Positions 46,691 through 59,382 are shown, counted from the first letter of the stretch. The stretch: DNA of 64,000 nucleotides from Zantedeschia hybrid cultivar (GCA_030544215.1 JARZZO010000001.1:39025670-39089669), one strand, 5' to 3'. Numbers and translations: made by a program. The notes: a model not told the origin generated them from the letters alone.

Positions 46691-48808
46691 GGCGTGGTGG
46701 TGGTTCGACAGTATTTTGGCTGTGGATTGTTGAATAAATGGACGAGGATTCTTTGACCATCCATTGTTGTCCCTTGTCTGCCTCAGATTGACTGTTTGTG
46801 AGGATTGGGGCTATTTGGTTATGGTGCTCCGGTAGCAGATTTTGGACTATCCCTATGTTCGACGGAGGTGCCGCCTACTGGACTGGTGCTCACTGAGCTT
46901 ACTGTGGCTGTTGTTGCAATTGTTGTTGTGGTCTTCTTGCCTTCAAAGCAGTTATGAACTTTCTCATCTCCTCCCAGTCGATGCCACCTTGATCATTTAA
47001 GTCGTGGATGTAGTCTCTAAACTGGAAACAAGCATCTACTGTATGCCCCGACTATCGGTGATACACATAATAATGGGAGGCATCAGCATTCTGGGGCCAG
47101 ATGGTCCTTTCTTTCCGCAGTGTCAGAGTGTTGGCTGCCATGAGGGCTTTGAAAATGTCGGGGAGTGTCTCCGGCAGTGGTGGGTAAGATGCCCCTCTTG
47201 GGACAGGGAGGTTTCTTCTGTTGAAAATAATCATTGGGTGGAGGAACCTGCTTGTATCCTGGCTACTACCGAGGTTGGTTGAAAGCAGGCTGATGGGGTT
47301 GTTGAGGTGCCTGAAGACCGGCTAGTTTTACGGCCTATGTCCATTGTACTGTAGTTGCTGACTCCTTAAGAATTGGGGTTGATTGTTATTCACTGTGCTA
47401 ACTTGTTCATGAGACAGAGTGCCTTATGTAGTTGGACCCATTGTGGAAGAATTGGGAACATTAGGCTTCCAAGGTGGAAGCCTATTGGGTCGGTGAGGAT
47501 CAAACATGCTGGAAAACGTAGAATCCTTGAAAGCATTTTGGGCATAATGCGCCCTGTCATATAGATCCGCCATGTTGGTCAAGTTGTTCAATGCCAAGAC
47601 TAGTTTGTACTGTAGAGTGGCGTTAGCTATCATCATTTTTACCTGTTCAGACTCGGACATGGGATCTTTTATCTTCTCGGCCATAAGTCGCCACCTATTG
47701 GCGAATGTCCTAAAATCCTCATCAGAATTCATCTTCTCAGCTACCACATCAGTTATAGACAATGATGGGGCAATTTTGTCTTTGTACCTCTGCAGAAATT
47801 TTCTAGACACTATGTCAAAGTCTTCAACATCTCTTGGGTCCAATGAAAAGAACCATTCAAGGGTTGAACCCTGTAATGACCTCCTGAATAGAAAGGCCAG
47901 TGATCTCTTATCGTTTTGCCAAAAGGATGACCTGTAAAAGAATTCTTTCATGTAGATAAAAGGGTTACCAGAGCCATTGTACTTTCGGTATACTAGCATT
48001 TCGGAGGGTGGGAGATGGAAAATACGCAAATTGGGGACAGAGACCTCGGGAGAAGCTTTAGTATCCATCATCCTTTTGAAACTCTTGAACTGCTCATCCA
48101 TTTGGTTGATTTTGGTAAATAGGGCCTAAGTGACCGAATCAGTTGATGGGGGTGGGGGTGCTTGAAAGGTCTGCCTCCTAGAATAGCTAGGACACGGAGG
48201 GCAGCAGGGATGTGATTCGGCAGCATTTCCGCCATGCCCGAAGGCATTCTGATAGGTACGAGTTGGCAGGCTGACCGGGTATCTGGAACTGGATTGCTGG
48301 GGGGCCATGAGCCGAGGAGTAGAGATTTGAAGGCCTTCCATAGCCTGAATAGGGACTTGATGAACAACTGGGAGAACCGGGATGCGCGGTTCAGGTGAAC
48401 AAAGAGGGGTTTTCCCTTTCAAATTTGACTGGATGGCCTCAAGTTGTTGAGGATCCACATGGGTAGCCAGAGCTCCCAGGACAGTTACCAAATCAGGGGG
48501 ATTAGTAGACGAAGGCTCAGCTTGGTGTTGAGCCTCCTCAAAGGTAGGATTTGAGATATAACATGAGAACGATCAATATTTGGACTGTATTGATCGTGTG
48601 TGAAATGGACATGACCTTGAGGGGCATTAGCATCTCCCTCATACTCAGTTTGGAAGTGGTTGGGAATACGGGGGGCATGAGCATCTCCCTCGTCTTCAGA
48701 ATAGTAGAGATCATAGTTATGAGGGGCATTAGCATCTCCCTCGTACTCAAACAGGATATCTTGCTCGTAAGCAGCCATACCGATAGTTCTACCTGAACGT
48801 AACATCAT
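46691..48808 (-). pseudogene. Tat3 gag
   Basis: Begins MMLRSGRTIG at 48808. The N-terminus holds three EGDANAP-type repeats (DNA copies near 48620, 48680 and 48722). A frameshift near 48490 and a stop at 48128-48126 precede the capsid core (FIYMKEFFYRSSFWQNDKRS, GSTLEWFFSLDPRDVEDFD, YKDKIAPSLSITDVV), then a second frameshift and a CYS/HIS-containing tail (YHRQSGHTVDACFQFRDYI) typical of Tat gag. It would coat the element RNA. The tail is broken at 46691 by gypsy E's LTR. Confidence 0.85.
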
Positions 48809-49785
48809 GGTGTTTGATTAATCAAGGGGTTCAAACAAGTTGCACAGAGATTAACAAACAAGTGGATGTTTACATTATTTTAGGATTCCTTGTGAAGTTA
48901 AAACAGATGTTTAAAGATTCATTCACTCAACAGGAAGGATCCTAGTTTTAATGTAGTTTTCTGCCGTTTTCCTCCATGGCTTTAGTCACAACGATGCAGT
49001 GTCTACCCAATACTTCAGAGGTACAACCATTCCGATGAGTAAAGAGGAATTCTTCACTTTTGGGGACTTACGGAGGTCCCGACACTAACCACTCTAGTCT
49101 GATCGAGGGACCAACCTCAGTCAGAGAGAGGTGAGAGTGCCAAGAAAGGTGTTCCAAATAGGCGAGTGAACTCCCAATGATGATGACCTGCGGCCCGGAT
49201 GGCCTCTAATGCAGTAAATATAAGTATAATAATCAAACCAAATTTGAAATTTGAGAACTAAGGACTGAAGGTTAACCTACTTGAATGGCATCATCTGGTG
49301 TCGACGCTATTCAAGATAGTAAACCCACTGTCTGCAGTTTCTCGGGCAATAGGGCAGATAGCCTGAAAGGCATCAGGGCTGGACATCATCGTTTAAACAG
49401 CATCACCTGGTCTCGACATGATTCAAATCCCGTGCGCAGTAAATAGTAGAGAACAGTAGGGGCACTCCCCTCTCACTCAAACAAGTTATGTAAAAGACCA
49501 AATATCATGCAAAACAATCTAAAAGAAATAATTTATCATGCTAACATGAATGATGTCCACTTCAAACAAATATGCTTTTTTTCAAAACCACACGTTTAGG
49601 CAATCATTGGATGGCAAAATCTTGCCACTAGGGTGTGTACGAGGTGCACGTAGGGGAAATCAAACTAACAAACCAAACATCTAACGTGCCCGAGGGACAC
49701 AAAGGATGCACACGAGGGTGCTAAGCAGTGCATACGAGGGTGCCTAATGGAAATAAACAAGAGTAAAGAAAAAATGGCAAGACAA
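48809..49785 (-). other. Tat3 leader between primer site and gag
   Basis: No gene. GGCGTC-type hairpins near 49278, 49360 and 49395 show decayed arms (GGCATC/GACGC). A short duplicated GTGCACACGAGGGTGC-like phrase lies near 49705-49745. Confidence 0.6.
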
Positions 49786-49803
49786 GTCCCACCGTGATCG
49801 CCA
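49786..49803 (-). other. Primer-binding-site-like sequence of Tat3
   Basis: TGGCGATCACGGTGGGAC on the minus strand, 6 nt from the LTR end. It resembles the Tat1 site; tRNA not assigned. Confidence 0.65.
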
Positions 49804-49809
49804 AAAAGT

Positions 49810-51005
49810 TGTAGTGCTCAAAATCGTGTCATGCTCTCAATGATATCTTGTGTTATATTATAATAAATAAATCAAATTAAAACTAAGTGTGTGATTACCA
49901 GAAACTAAGGGCTTCGAAGAAAAGTGATCGCTTACTAACCTTGCGAAATTGGGAAGATTGTGGTTCTTTTGCTCTCATTCTTTGGCCGGCCAAAGATGAA
50001 GAGTCTCTTCTTTTACTCTTGTTTTTGGGGTTTCAATCCTTCTTCAAGCTTTTCTCCTTCTTCAAAACCTTGCAAAAGAACAATCAAATAAAAGAAAAGA
50101 ATATGGTTAGAGCTATTGGTAGTGTAGTACCTATTTTTATCTAAGAAATCAAATACGAACTAAACTAAGAAAAACTCACTTGTTTGATGTTCTTTTTAAA
50201 CCCCTAACATGTATGGGTGAGGAAGAATATGATGTGTGTGTGTGTGTAAATCATGGAATGATGTTATGGAAAATCTAATGAAAACAATGATGATTATGAT
50301 GAAAACTAACTAGAAACTAGCAAAGAAAATAAAAGGGAAGAGTAGAATTCGCCCCTCCATAGCCTTGATCTTCATGAGCTTCAAAGGATGGAGAAGAAGA
50401 TAAAGAAGAAACCTTCTAAGCTTCCCACGTTTTCTGTAGAGAGGGTCTCCTTTCACCTTGATTTGGACTTCAAAACCTTCAATGGCCAACCTTCTTTGAA
50501 GGTCCAAGGGTTAGCATATTTATAAAGGTTGATTTGAAGGGAATTTGGCCTTCAAAGGGCTCTCCTGCGGAGCCAACTTGCCTTGGATGAGCATCCAAGA
50601 GTTGGTAACCCTTCCAACTTTGGGAACCGGATTAACTCGGCCAAATCAAGTTTATCAAGAAAGTGCTTAAATCGCATCGCCCACCAGGGACGCCATTTGG
50701 CTAATTAGAGGGGCCAAAACAGAAACCGAATCCATGACCGATGTTATTCAGATAATTAGAAAATTAATTTAAATTTAAATTGAAATTCAGACGAATTAGA
50801 GGACTAAATGGTGTAAGATTTAGGAATTTAATTCTAAACTGATTTTGACTAGAAATCTAAATGGCGTCGGCCATGGTCGATGTTAATCAGCGAATCTCGA
50901 AAAATCAATAAAAATTAATTAATGATAAAAAGATCAGACCATTTCGGGGCATCATAATTGTGATATGAAATTTACTCAATATGAAATCAAAATTAGCTTG
51001 CTTCA
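49810..51005 (-). repeat. 5' LTR of Tat3
   Basis: About 1.2 kb, minus strand TGAAGCAAGC to GCACTACA. It matches the start and end of the Tat2 3' LTR. GGCGTC hairpins lie near 50672, 50735 and 50860. A (TG)n run at 50232-50247 is also present. Confidence 0.8.
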
Positions 51006-53916
51006 GTCTTTCCTATACACACAAGGCTCATTTCATTCTTAATGAAGCTATAAGATTTGATCACCTCATTAAATCTTATGTTCCAGTTCTGGGAAGCTTG
51101 TTTTGGTCCATAAATGGACCTTTGAAATTTGCATACCATATATGGAGATTTATTTGATGTGAAGCCCTCTGGTTATATCATATGCACCTCTTCCTCAACT
51201 TTTCCATTGAGGAAGGTTATCTTCATATCCATCTGTCAGATTTCATAATCATGGTATGCTGTAATGGCGAGAAGAATTCTCATAGACTTAACCATGGCAA
51301 CGAGTGAGAAGGTTTCGTCAAAGTCAATATCTTACCTTTCACAATAGCCCTTCGCCACTAATCTTGCCTTATAAGTCTCAATTCGTCCATCTGCACCGAT
51401 CTTTCTTTTAAAGATCCACTTGCAATCGATGAATACTAAACCCTCGGACAAGTCAACCAAGTTCCAAACTTGGTTGATGTACATGGACTGAATTTCAGAA
51501 TTCATGGCTTCTCGCCATTTTCCGGCCTTTGGACTCTCAATGGCCTCCTGGTAAGTCTTAGGATAATCATCCTCATTATAGAATATCCTAGAAGCATCCA
51601 TATTGATATGTCCCGCATATCTTTCAGGTGGTTTAGGTACTCTTTCAGGCCTACGAGGTTCTTGTGTGTATTCTTGAACAGGTTTAGAAATTGACAGTTC
51701 ATCTGATGAACCATTGACAATTTGTGGGTTTAGAATTTCTTTCAGAGTTACTTTACTCCCACTGTTCTTTTAAGAATATAATCTTCTTTTAAAAAACAAT
51801 TCTCCTGGCTACAAACACCTTGTATTCACCAAGATGATAAGAGTAATATCCATAAGTTTGCTTCAGATATCCTACAAATATGCATTTGTCAATTCTAGAC
51901 TCCAGCTTATCTGCATCATGTCTTTTGACATCAGCAGGACATCTCCAGACTTTAATATGCTTAAGATCTGGTTTCCTTCCATTTCATATCTCATATGGAG
52001 TAGTTGTAACAGATTTGTTGGATACTTTACTCACGATATACATAGCCGAGCTAAGTGCATATCCCCATAAGGCCATCGGTAATTTGGACATGCTCATCAT
52101 CGATCGCACTATTTCTATCAATGTACGATTCCTCCTTTCTGATACACCATTCATTTGAAGTATATAAGGAGGTGTAAGCTGAAAAATGATATCATTATCC
52201 TTTAAGTATTTCATGAACTATGTACTCAAGTATTTCCCACCATGATCAGATCAGATGGCTTTGATGCTCTTTCCAGTTTGTTTTTCTACTTCATTATTAA
52301 ATTTTCTGAATTTATCAAAGGCTTTTGATTTATACTTTAATAAGTATATGAAACCGTACCTTGAGAAATCATTAATGAACGTAATGAAATAGGAGAAACC
52401 ACTAATGCCTTGGGTAGACATAGGACTACATACATCAGAATGTATTAGTCCAATATGTCTTTGGCTCGTTCTCCAATTCTTGCAAATGGAGATTTAGCCA
52501 TTTTACGCATCAAACAGGACTCACAGGTTACATACGATTCATAATCAAATGGATCGAGGTATTTATTTTTATGCAACCTTTGGAGTCTGTTTTCTCCAAT
52601 GTGGCCAAGCCTACAATGCCATAGGTAGGCTTTGTTGACTTCATACTTATTCCTTTTAAGAAAATGACCGACATTAAAATTATCATGAGACACATTCAAT
52701 AAGTACAACTCATTGGATAATAATGCAGAAGCAATTAATTTCTTTCTTAAATAAATTGAACAACCATTGTTCCCAATGAACATAGTGTACCAAATTCTAT
52801 CTAAACTTCAAATAGAAATAATATTTCTAATTATCCTAGGCACATAATAGCATTCATCTAATGAAAGTTCGTCTCTAGATGGCAGCTTGAGATTCACTGT
52901 CCCCATAGCGATCGCCTCAACTCTTGTGTCGTTACCTAGCCTTAGCTCCACCTCGCCGGTCCTCAACTTAGGCTTTCTTATCAGTCCCTGCGCAGAATTG
53001 CAGATATGAGAAACACATCCAGTATCTAATACCCATAATGTATAATCTCTAATTGACAAGTTTACATCTATCATATAGATACTTGAAGCATCCTACTACT
53101 TCACATTTCCTTGAGACTTGTCGTTGAGGTATTCTTTGCAATTACTCTTCCAATGGCCCTTCTGATGATAGTAGAAGCATTCACCCTTCTCAGCACTTTT
53201 GCCCTTGTCCTTCTTGGCAACCTTTGGCTTCTTCTGATTCTTGCCTTTACCTTTCCTAAAGGCTTGGATGCCAGTCTCTTCCTATTGGTCCTACCAACCA
53301 TGAGGATTTGGGATTTTTCCTTCACAAGGTTCCCCTCTGCAATCTTCAGCATATTCAGTAATTCAGCCAAAGTTGTCTAGATTTTGTTCATATTAAAATT
53401 AACAATGAACTAAGCATATGGTTGTGGAAGGGAAGACAGCACAAGGTCGGTATGCATCTCCTTGGGAAGTGGGACCCCAAGAGCATCCAGCCTCTCCACC
53501 CATTCAATCATCTTCAGCACATGAGTCCATACTGAAGATCCTTCTGCCATCTGATCCTTGAACATATTCTTAGATATCTCATATCTTTCAATTATGCTCT
53601 TCTCACCAAATAGCTCCTTGAAATGGAGCATGATGGATCTAACATCCATCTCCTCATGCTGCCTCTGCAATTCATTTCTCATAGACACCAGCATGTAGCA
53701 TTGGGCCATGATGGAGTCTTCCTTCCATTTCTCATATGTCACCATATCCTCCTCTGGGACATCTAATGTTGATTCAGTAGGAGGATCATCATCCAGGACA
53801 TATGCAATTTGCTTTGACCTGAGGACAATCTTTAGGTTCCTGAGCCAGTCTGAGTAGTTAGGACCTGTCAAATGGTTGGCATCCAATATGCCTCACAATG
53901 GGTTATGGTGCGACAT
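51006..53916 (-). pseudogene. Copia F gag-pol, truncated in reverse transcriptase
   Basis: ATG 53916 (MSHHNPL) is followed by an early TGA. Gag then runs 53886-53410 (MDANHLTGPNYSDWLRNLK...) and a second frame 53370-53101. Protease WVLDTGCVSHIC lies near 53000-53050. The integrase zinc site HCRLGHIGENRLQRLH ... CESCLM (52783-52445) is followed by the catalytic E in GVSERRN (52170s) and RT WIFKRKIGADGR (51430s), to NEMSLVC at 51006, just before the YVDD box would come. Many stops (for example the TGA near 53890 and TAG/TGA in RT). It shows what copia A's missing gag looked like: about 200 more residues. Confidence 0.88.
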
Positions 53917-54101
53917 TTTAGCCTACAGGAGATAATAAATTTCAATTAGCAAAAATTCAGTTATTAATTAAAAAACAAGATTTGGACTTTATAATCTAGT
54001 TTTACTCCCACTAATTTTCGTCGGACTATATAACCTTTAGACATACAGAACAGGAGACGCCGACAATCTCCTAGTGGGGATGAGAATATCCAAGTATCAC
54101 A

Positions 54102-54421
54102 GTATGACCTGTGGTATACACATAGTATCATATTGTTATCTTAGAGCAACCATCTAATAGTAATTGCAACTTCTTGCTATATCCGATCTTATTTCAACTT
54201 CTAGGTTATTAATGGTCCCGGGTAAACACAATAGACAATCATACTTAGTCTAAGCTTTACCATCAATACATGACATAGTAGAGTAGAAATATAGCTCCCA
54301 GGTAAACACGAGGATAGCTACATCGTTCATCTATTCTGATCTCAAAGGATCTAATGCCATAGTTAATAGTCCTTCCATCAAATGATGGCAAATCTTGGGT
54401 AAACACATAGAAAATGCCATC
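54102..54421 (-). other. Four-hairpin RNA module in copia F leader
   Basis: Loops like GGGTAAACACATAG at 54111, 54220, 54300 and 54397; spacing 109, 80 and 97. The best stem is GATGGCA 54384-54390 with TGCCATC 54415-54421, extendable outward. GTATGA 54102-54107 pairs with TCATAT 54128-54133, except its outer pair, which would be C.A in the transcript (the one contrary case). Ends 186 nt before the gag ATG. Confidence 0.75.
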
Positions 54422-54751
54422 ACTGAATTAAGTTCTAAAAACTATATTAATGGAGAGCGATGCAGTGCATTCTCAATAATTCACGCTACGGCTTAGACTT
54501 TATAACTAAGGTTTTATTTATTTACTTCGGTCTTATCCTAGCTGATAGTATTTAAATATATCGCATATATTATATATACTAATAACCTAGTAATTTGATT
54601 CGCAATCATAAGAAATACACGCATCGCATACATGTCATGGTGTGGTTTGACTTGAGCCAGAGAGTTAAACATACACATACACACAATATAGCATTTATAT
54701 TATGAGTCTGCAAGCTCATAGGCTGAATGAACTCCGTCATTTCCTTCTTGA

Positions 54752-55107
54752 TTTTTTTTTTTTTTTTTTTGAGCCTAGAACCCTAGCTAGGACCTTGGGT
54801 GGGCCCTTGGATTTTTATTGATTAAATCAATTCAAAGTACATAGGGGAGACATGCCACCTTACCCTAGGGACATACAATAATAAAGAAAGTAAAACAAAC
54901 CCCCCAGGTACAAAAATCAATCAAAAACAAAAATGAGGAAAACCAGACTTGTCCATAGTCAACTCTCTTCTAACATTAGGAGGCAAAGCAACAGCTGTAG
55001 AAAATGTCTAAGAAGTATGAGAGGAGCATGAAAAGTTGGCCAATGCATCAGCAACCTTGTTACATTCTCTAACGACATGCTGGAACTGTATATGCATAGA
55101 GTCCTTC
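54752..55107 (-). mobile_element. 3' end of a LINE (non-LTR retrotransposon)
   Basis: A run of 19 T at 54752-54770 is the poly(A) tail of a minus-strand LINE. Upstream, one minus-strand frame reads KDSMHIQFQHVVRECNKVADALANF and LPPNVRRELTMDKSGFPHF, the C-terminal RNase H of plant LINEs, with one stop between. The 5' end is lost at about 55107, at the truncated start of copia C's LTR. I could not find a convincing target duplication. Confidence 0.85.
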
Positions 55108-56631
55108 AAATGGCATTAAATTCATTATGTAGATTGTCATATTTATCATTGCGCATAATGAAGTCCATGAATATGTGCAATAGTCATCAGATTATGATGA
55201 GATCATAATAATGAGACTGATACCTTATAAACACATATTCTCAATGTTCCTAGTCGTAGGATGTTTGAGAAGGACACCAAACATCCGGTTAGACTAGTAC
55301 AGGTTATTCTAGCTCATATGATGAGGGTGACTGATCTCGTTAGTTACTAGTGTGGAGACACAATGGTAAACCTGTAGGTGCTCATTGGAGAATAAGTTCA
55401 CTGAACTGATCCGACATGAATCGCCGAATGGTAATTTACCTGACTGTCAATCGGCTTGATTCATCGTCACAGTAGCGTGGTTGATCCTTGGACTTGAGAC
55501 ACCAAAGACACCATGTCGGCGGACTTCTGGACTTTGACCTTGACCTACGAATCCCTATCCACGGGATCTCTAATAGTCAAGGATCGGGTCCAGCGGAAGA
55601 CCTTCGAAGGTGATTGTGTGTTCAATAAAGGGTCGTTCGCTCTCAGGTAACTGGAGAGAGAATGCTTTAGAATAGATGCGCAGGAGTCTCTGGCCAGAGT
55701 AAAAACAATATTAGAAAAGTGGTTTTCGGATATTGTACAGCGGAGTCTGATTCAAGTGAGTTTACCATCTAGGGTTTGACAGTGGACCATACCCTAGGTT
55801 AACTCGAGAGCATTGTACGAACGAAGGATTATAGCCACGCGGTAACTGTGGACGGAAAGGTTCCATGAGTGGATTGCTGAACCCCATTGCCTTCCGGGAT
55901 CATACTGTGTTGCTTGACACCCAACTTGATCGGAAGTCCGACCGAATTTACATGCGATGATAATTCGGTTGAGTAATTAGTTAATATCTAGATATTAATT
56001 AATTACAATAAGTCAATAACTAGTTATTGGACTTAACGGGCTGAAAACCGAACTGGTAAATGGGCCTAGAGGGTCACACGCAATAAGATTCTCCGTCGGT
56101 GGTACATAAGTGGGATTTATATTAACTCGGGGACTTTTGTGAAAAGTCGTGCCGACTTAATATATATACGCGCTGTTGAGAAACCCTGGGCCAAGCTCCA
56201 GGATTTCCCTTGCTGGCCGTCATCCCTCCCTTTCTCTCTCCTCCTCTGGGCGTCCCGTTCGAGGCGCCAGAACAATTTCCGTCTCCGCCGCGTGTGATTC
56301 CCGAAAGTCGGGAATTCCCGTCTGCGGGATTTTAGCAATCGTTGCGACGATGGATCTTCAGCGAGCGAGCTGATACGGACGAGGGATCGAGGACGAACCA
56401 CCACGGAGGATCGCGTGGATACCGCTGGAGGTCGGACGCTTGTGCGGCTCGCGGCATCGCCTCGACGGAACCGAAACGGAAGCGGATTCGAATCCGCGCA
56501 CGGTAATTAGATTCCAACCCGATTTTTTGGTTTGCGTTTTTCGTTCCGAATCGGATCAGCGGGCATCAGGCGGGATAAATTTTTGTTTGTCGTTTCCGCT
56601 ACGTTCTTCGCGTCCCGCCCGGATCCCAACA
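55108..56631 (+). repeat. 5' LTR of copia C, 5'-truncated
   Basis: It matches 62679-64000 but begins only at AAATGGCATTAAATTC; the TGATGGATATAGG start and about 60 bp are absent. The end CCCAACA is intact at 56631. TATATATA at 56158-56167, next to the hairpin AAGTCG/CGACTT, is a plausible promoter. Confidence 0.92.
56158..56167 (+). promoter_or_regulatory. TATA-like promoter in copia C 5' LTR
   Basis: AATATATATA follows the inverted repeat AAGTCG-TGC-CGACTT. The same pair occurs in the 3' LTR (near 63778-63800) and in copia D (9801-9827, reversed). Confidence 0.55.
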
Positions 56632-56632
56632 G

Positions 56633-56645
56633 TGGTATCAAAGCC
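56633..56645 (+). other. Primer-binding site of copia C
   Basis: TGGTATCAAAGCC, one change from the usual TGGTATCAGAGCC. Confidence 0.88.
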
Positions 56646-59382
56646 AGGTTGCGCTCTGATCCACTTCGGGACGACGAAATTATTATTCTAAATTATTTCA
56701 TGCATAAATTCGTTTTTCCTCATAGATATTGTTCATGGGATGAACTTAGAATATCAAATTTAATTTTTCTATGTGAAAAACGAAATTTTTTTTTGGGTTT
56801 CATCGCGTTCTTCATAGTGATGAAGAACCAGTTTTGTGGGCTTCAAAAGGGGATTAATGATGTTTGGACCATCTCTGTGGGTTTGCTGGTATGACTAGCT
56901 ACCCCTCACCAACCCCGGAAAATTTCTATGGTGGCCGGTGAAGCTTTTCTTCCCATAATTTTCAAGAGTTGAAAAGGATTGTGGAAAAGCTGAAATCTGC
57001 GGAACTGCACGAATCTCCATCTTTGGAGGTTCACCGGCGGCGAAGGAGTCGCCGGCCGGCCACCACCGGTGGGGGAAATGGAAGGGGTAACACCCCTCTG
57101 CAACTTCTGGCCACCCTCGCCGCTGCCGGTGGTGGCGGCGGCACCCAAAACCAGCTTCAAACAGGGCCAAAAACCCTAACAGGAGGGGTACCGGCCGAAC
57201 CAGGCACTGGGCGCCTGGACCAGCCGGCCCCGAGCCGGTTCGGCCGGGCGGCCTAGGCCTGGCTCGGACGTGCCAGGCGCACGACCTGGCTCAGTCAGGT
57301 CGCCCGAGCCAGGGCCCCGCCTGGCTCGAGCCAGGCCGGACCAGACCGAGCCATTTCTGGTTTTTTAATGGGCTAGGCCCATTTAGCCCTTCAACCCTAA
57401 CCCAATAAAACCCCAATCAACCCTTTAACTCCTTAATTAAAGATAAACCCCACCTTTTTTTTTTTAAAACTGTAAATTAAAATTAAATAATTTAAAATTG
57501 TTTTAAGCTTATTTTTCCAGTTAATAAAGAACTTATTAAGATTTGATCTTAATAATAGGTTAATTTATTAAGATATGATCTCAATTTATTAACCAACAAA
57601 TGTTGTTACAAATTATTAAGATATGATCTTAATAAAGGGGGTTATAATTTAAGATTTGATCTTAAATAAAAGGGTATTAATTATTTAAGATGTGATCTTA
57701 ATTTAATTAACAACTGTTGTTAATTTAATGTATTTGAGATTTGATCTTAAATTAAGGGGATTTTAATTTAGATTTGATCTAAATGTTTAATTGACAAGTG
57801 TTGTTAATTAATATTTAAGATATGATCTTAATGTTAATTCTCTTTTAACTAAGAGATTAATGGTCTTAATTAAGATATGATCTTAATTCATCATTAACAA
57901 CTATTGTTAAGTTATGACCTTAATATTAAATAAAAAATGTTGTTATTTTCTCTTAATTAAGTGATTAGATTAATATTAATAATTTCTTAGCAATTGTTGT
58001 TAGGAAATTATTTTAACAATTTAGAGACATTTAATAATGGTTGTTAAGTGATTAATTAACTTTTTATAATTGTTATAATTAAGTTAATTAGTTCTTGAGT
58101 AATAAACCTTAATAAATGTTATTAAGGACTAATTAAATCTTAATAATAGTTATTAAGATGATTAATTAGTTTACTCAAGTATCTCTTAATTATTGGTTTT
58201 AAAGATCTAATCTACTTGAAAATTAATCTTTTAATAAATGTTATTAAGAGATTAATTAAGCCTAAGATGTTAGACTATTTTTAATTAGAAATGTTCTAAT
58301 TATTATTTCTTAATAATTGTTATTGAAAAATATGATTTTATTAAGGGGTTTTAACAAGGAGTTGTTAAGGGGTTCAAAATTTGAGTTGAAAATTCTTTTA
58401 TAAATGTTATTTAGGAATTTTTAATTCTTTCTAAATGTTAGATTGTTTCACATTACTAATTGTTATTAATGTGAATTAATATTTATCTAAGTGTTAGATT
58501 AATTAATTTAGAATTGTTCTAAATACTGCATGGAATATTTTAGAATTTTAATTTTAGCTTTGTATGCACATGTTGATGTGTTTAATGGTTTAAATTAGAT
58601 TTATTACATGTTAGAAAATAAGATTTTCGAAAATTCAAATTATCCAATTTTGATTGGAACCCAGGTTTTAAGAAAGCCAAAATTATTATATTTTCAAAAT
58701 TTTAGCCTTCATGTGATGTGTTTTATCATGTGTGGATGGTTAAAATTTGTGGTGGTCATGGACATGCACTTAGTCAAATATCATATCATGTAATGGTGTG
58801 TGATTTTGTGGATTGTTTTGGAATGTGATGTTCATTAATTAAATGTTAATTAATGAGGCTTGTGTGCCTCCCTCTTTCTCATTCCATTGTAATTCTATCT
58901 CCCTCCATTATTGTACTCGACCATAAGGCTTTCTCTTACAATTTATTTGTATTTGACATTGTTTCTAAATATATAATATTTGTATTTGATCGCGCCGACG
59001 GAGGAGAGGCGAGGATGATCCACAAATGCAACCAGGAAGGCGACAGGAGATGAGATCACCAGTGGCTATGTGTTTGCATGTTTAGATTATATAAGTATTA
59101 TATAGTTTTGGTGATTAATTGTTTGGCTCCAGTTAATCACCGTGGTGTCCATGACCACATAATGAACATGTATGGATGATGCATGCTTTTAGTTATTGAT
59201 TATGAATCGATTGCTAATATCTAGGTATAGTTGAATAAATTCGATATATTTATAATCTATCACCTAGGATGAGACCAACTTAATATAAACAAAACCTTCA
59301 ACATAAAGTCTAAGCCGGAGCGTGAGTCATTGAGAATGTACCGCGTGGCTCTCCATCAATATAGTTCTTAGAACTTGATTCA
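56646..59382 (+). other. Leader of copia C
   Basis: GC-rich with chance frames to about 57360, then AT-rich. From 57540 to 58430 it alternates two palindromes (TTAACAAN..TTGTTAA and AAGATATGATCTTAA types) every 40-70 bp, like copia D's leader reversed. A block at about 59010-59045 is shared with copia A and D. Confidence 0.7.

Larger units (their letters stand above)
46691..51005 (-). mobile_element. Tat3: 5' LTR, leader and gag of a Tat-like element
   Basis: Minus-strand order: 5' LTR 49810-51005, primer site 49786-49803, leader, gag to 46691, where gypsy E's LTR interrupts it. Pol lies beyond E and is not visible in this window. The LTR start cuts copia F's reverse transcriptase at 51006 (flank gtctt). 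Confidence 0.8.
51006..54751 (-). mobile_element. Copia F: fragment of a Ty1/copia element
   Basis: Contains the hairpin module, gag, protease, integrase and part of reverse transcriptase. Tat3's LTR cuts it in reverse transcriptase at 51006; the LINE T-tract cuts its leader at 54752. Neither of its LTRs is in the window. It is closer to a coding state than C or D, and its gag is full length unlike copia A's. Confidence 0.9.

Noticed and set aside
54740..55120. Target duplication of the LINE (ccttc on both sides)
   Set aside because: A 5-bp partial match not adjacent to the boundaries is likely chance.
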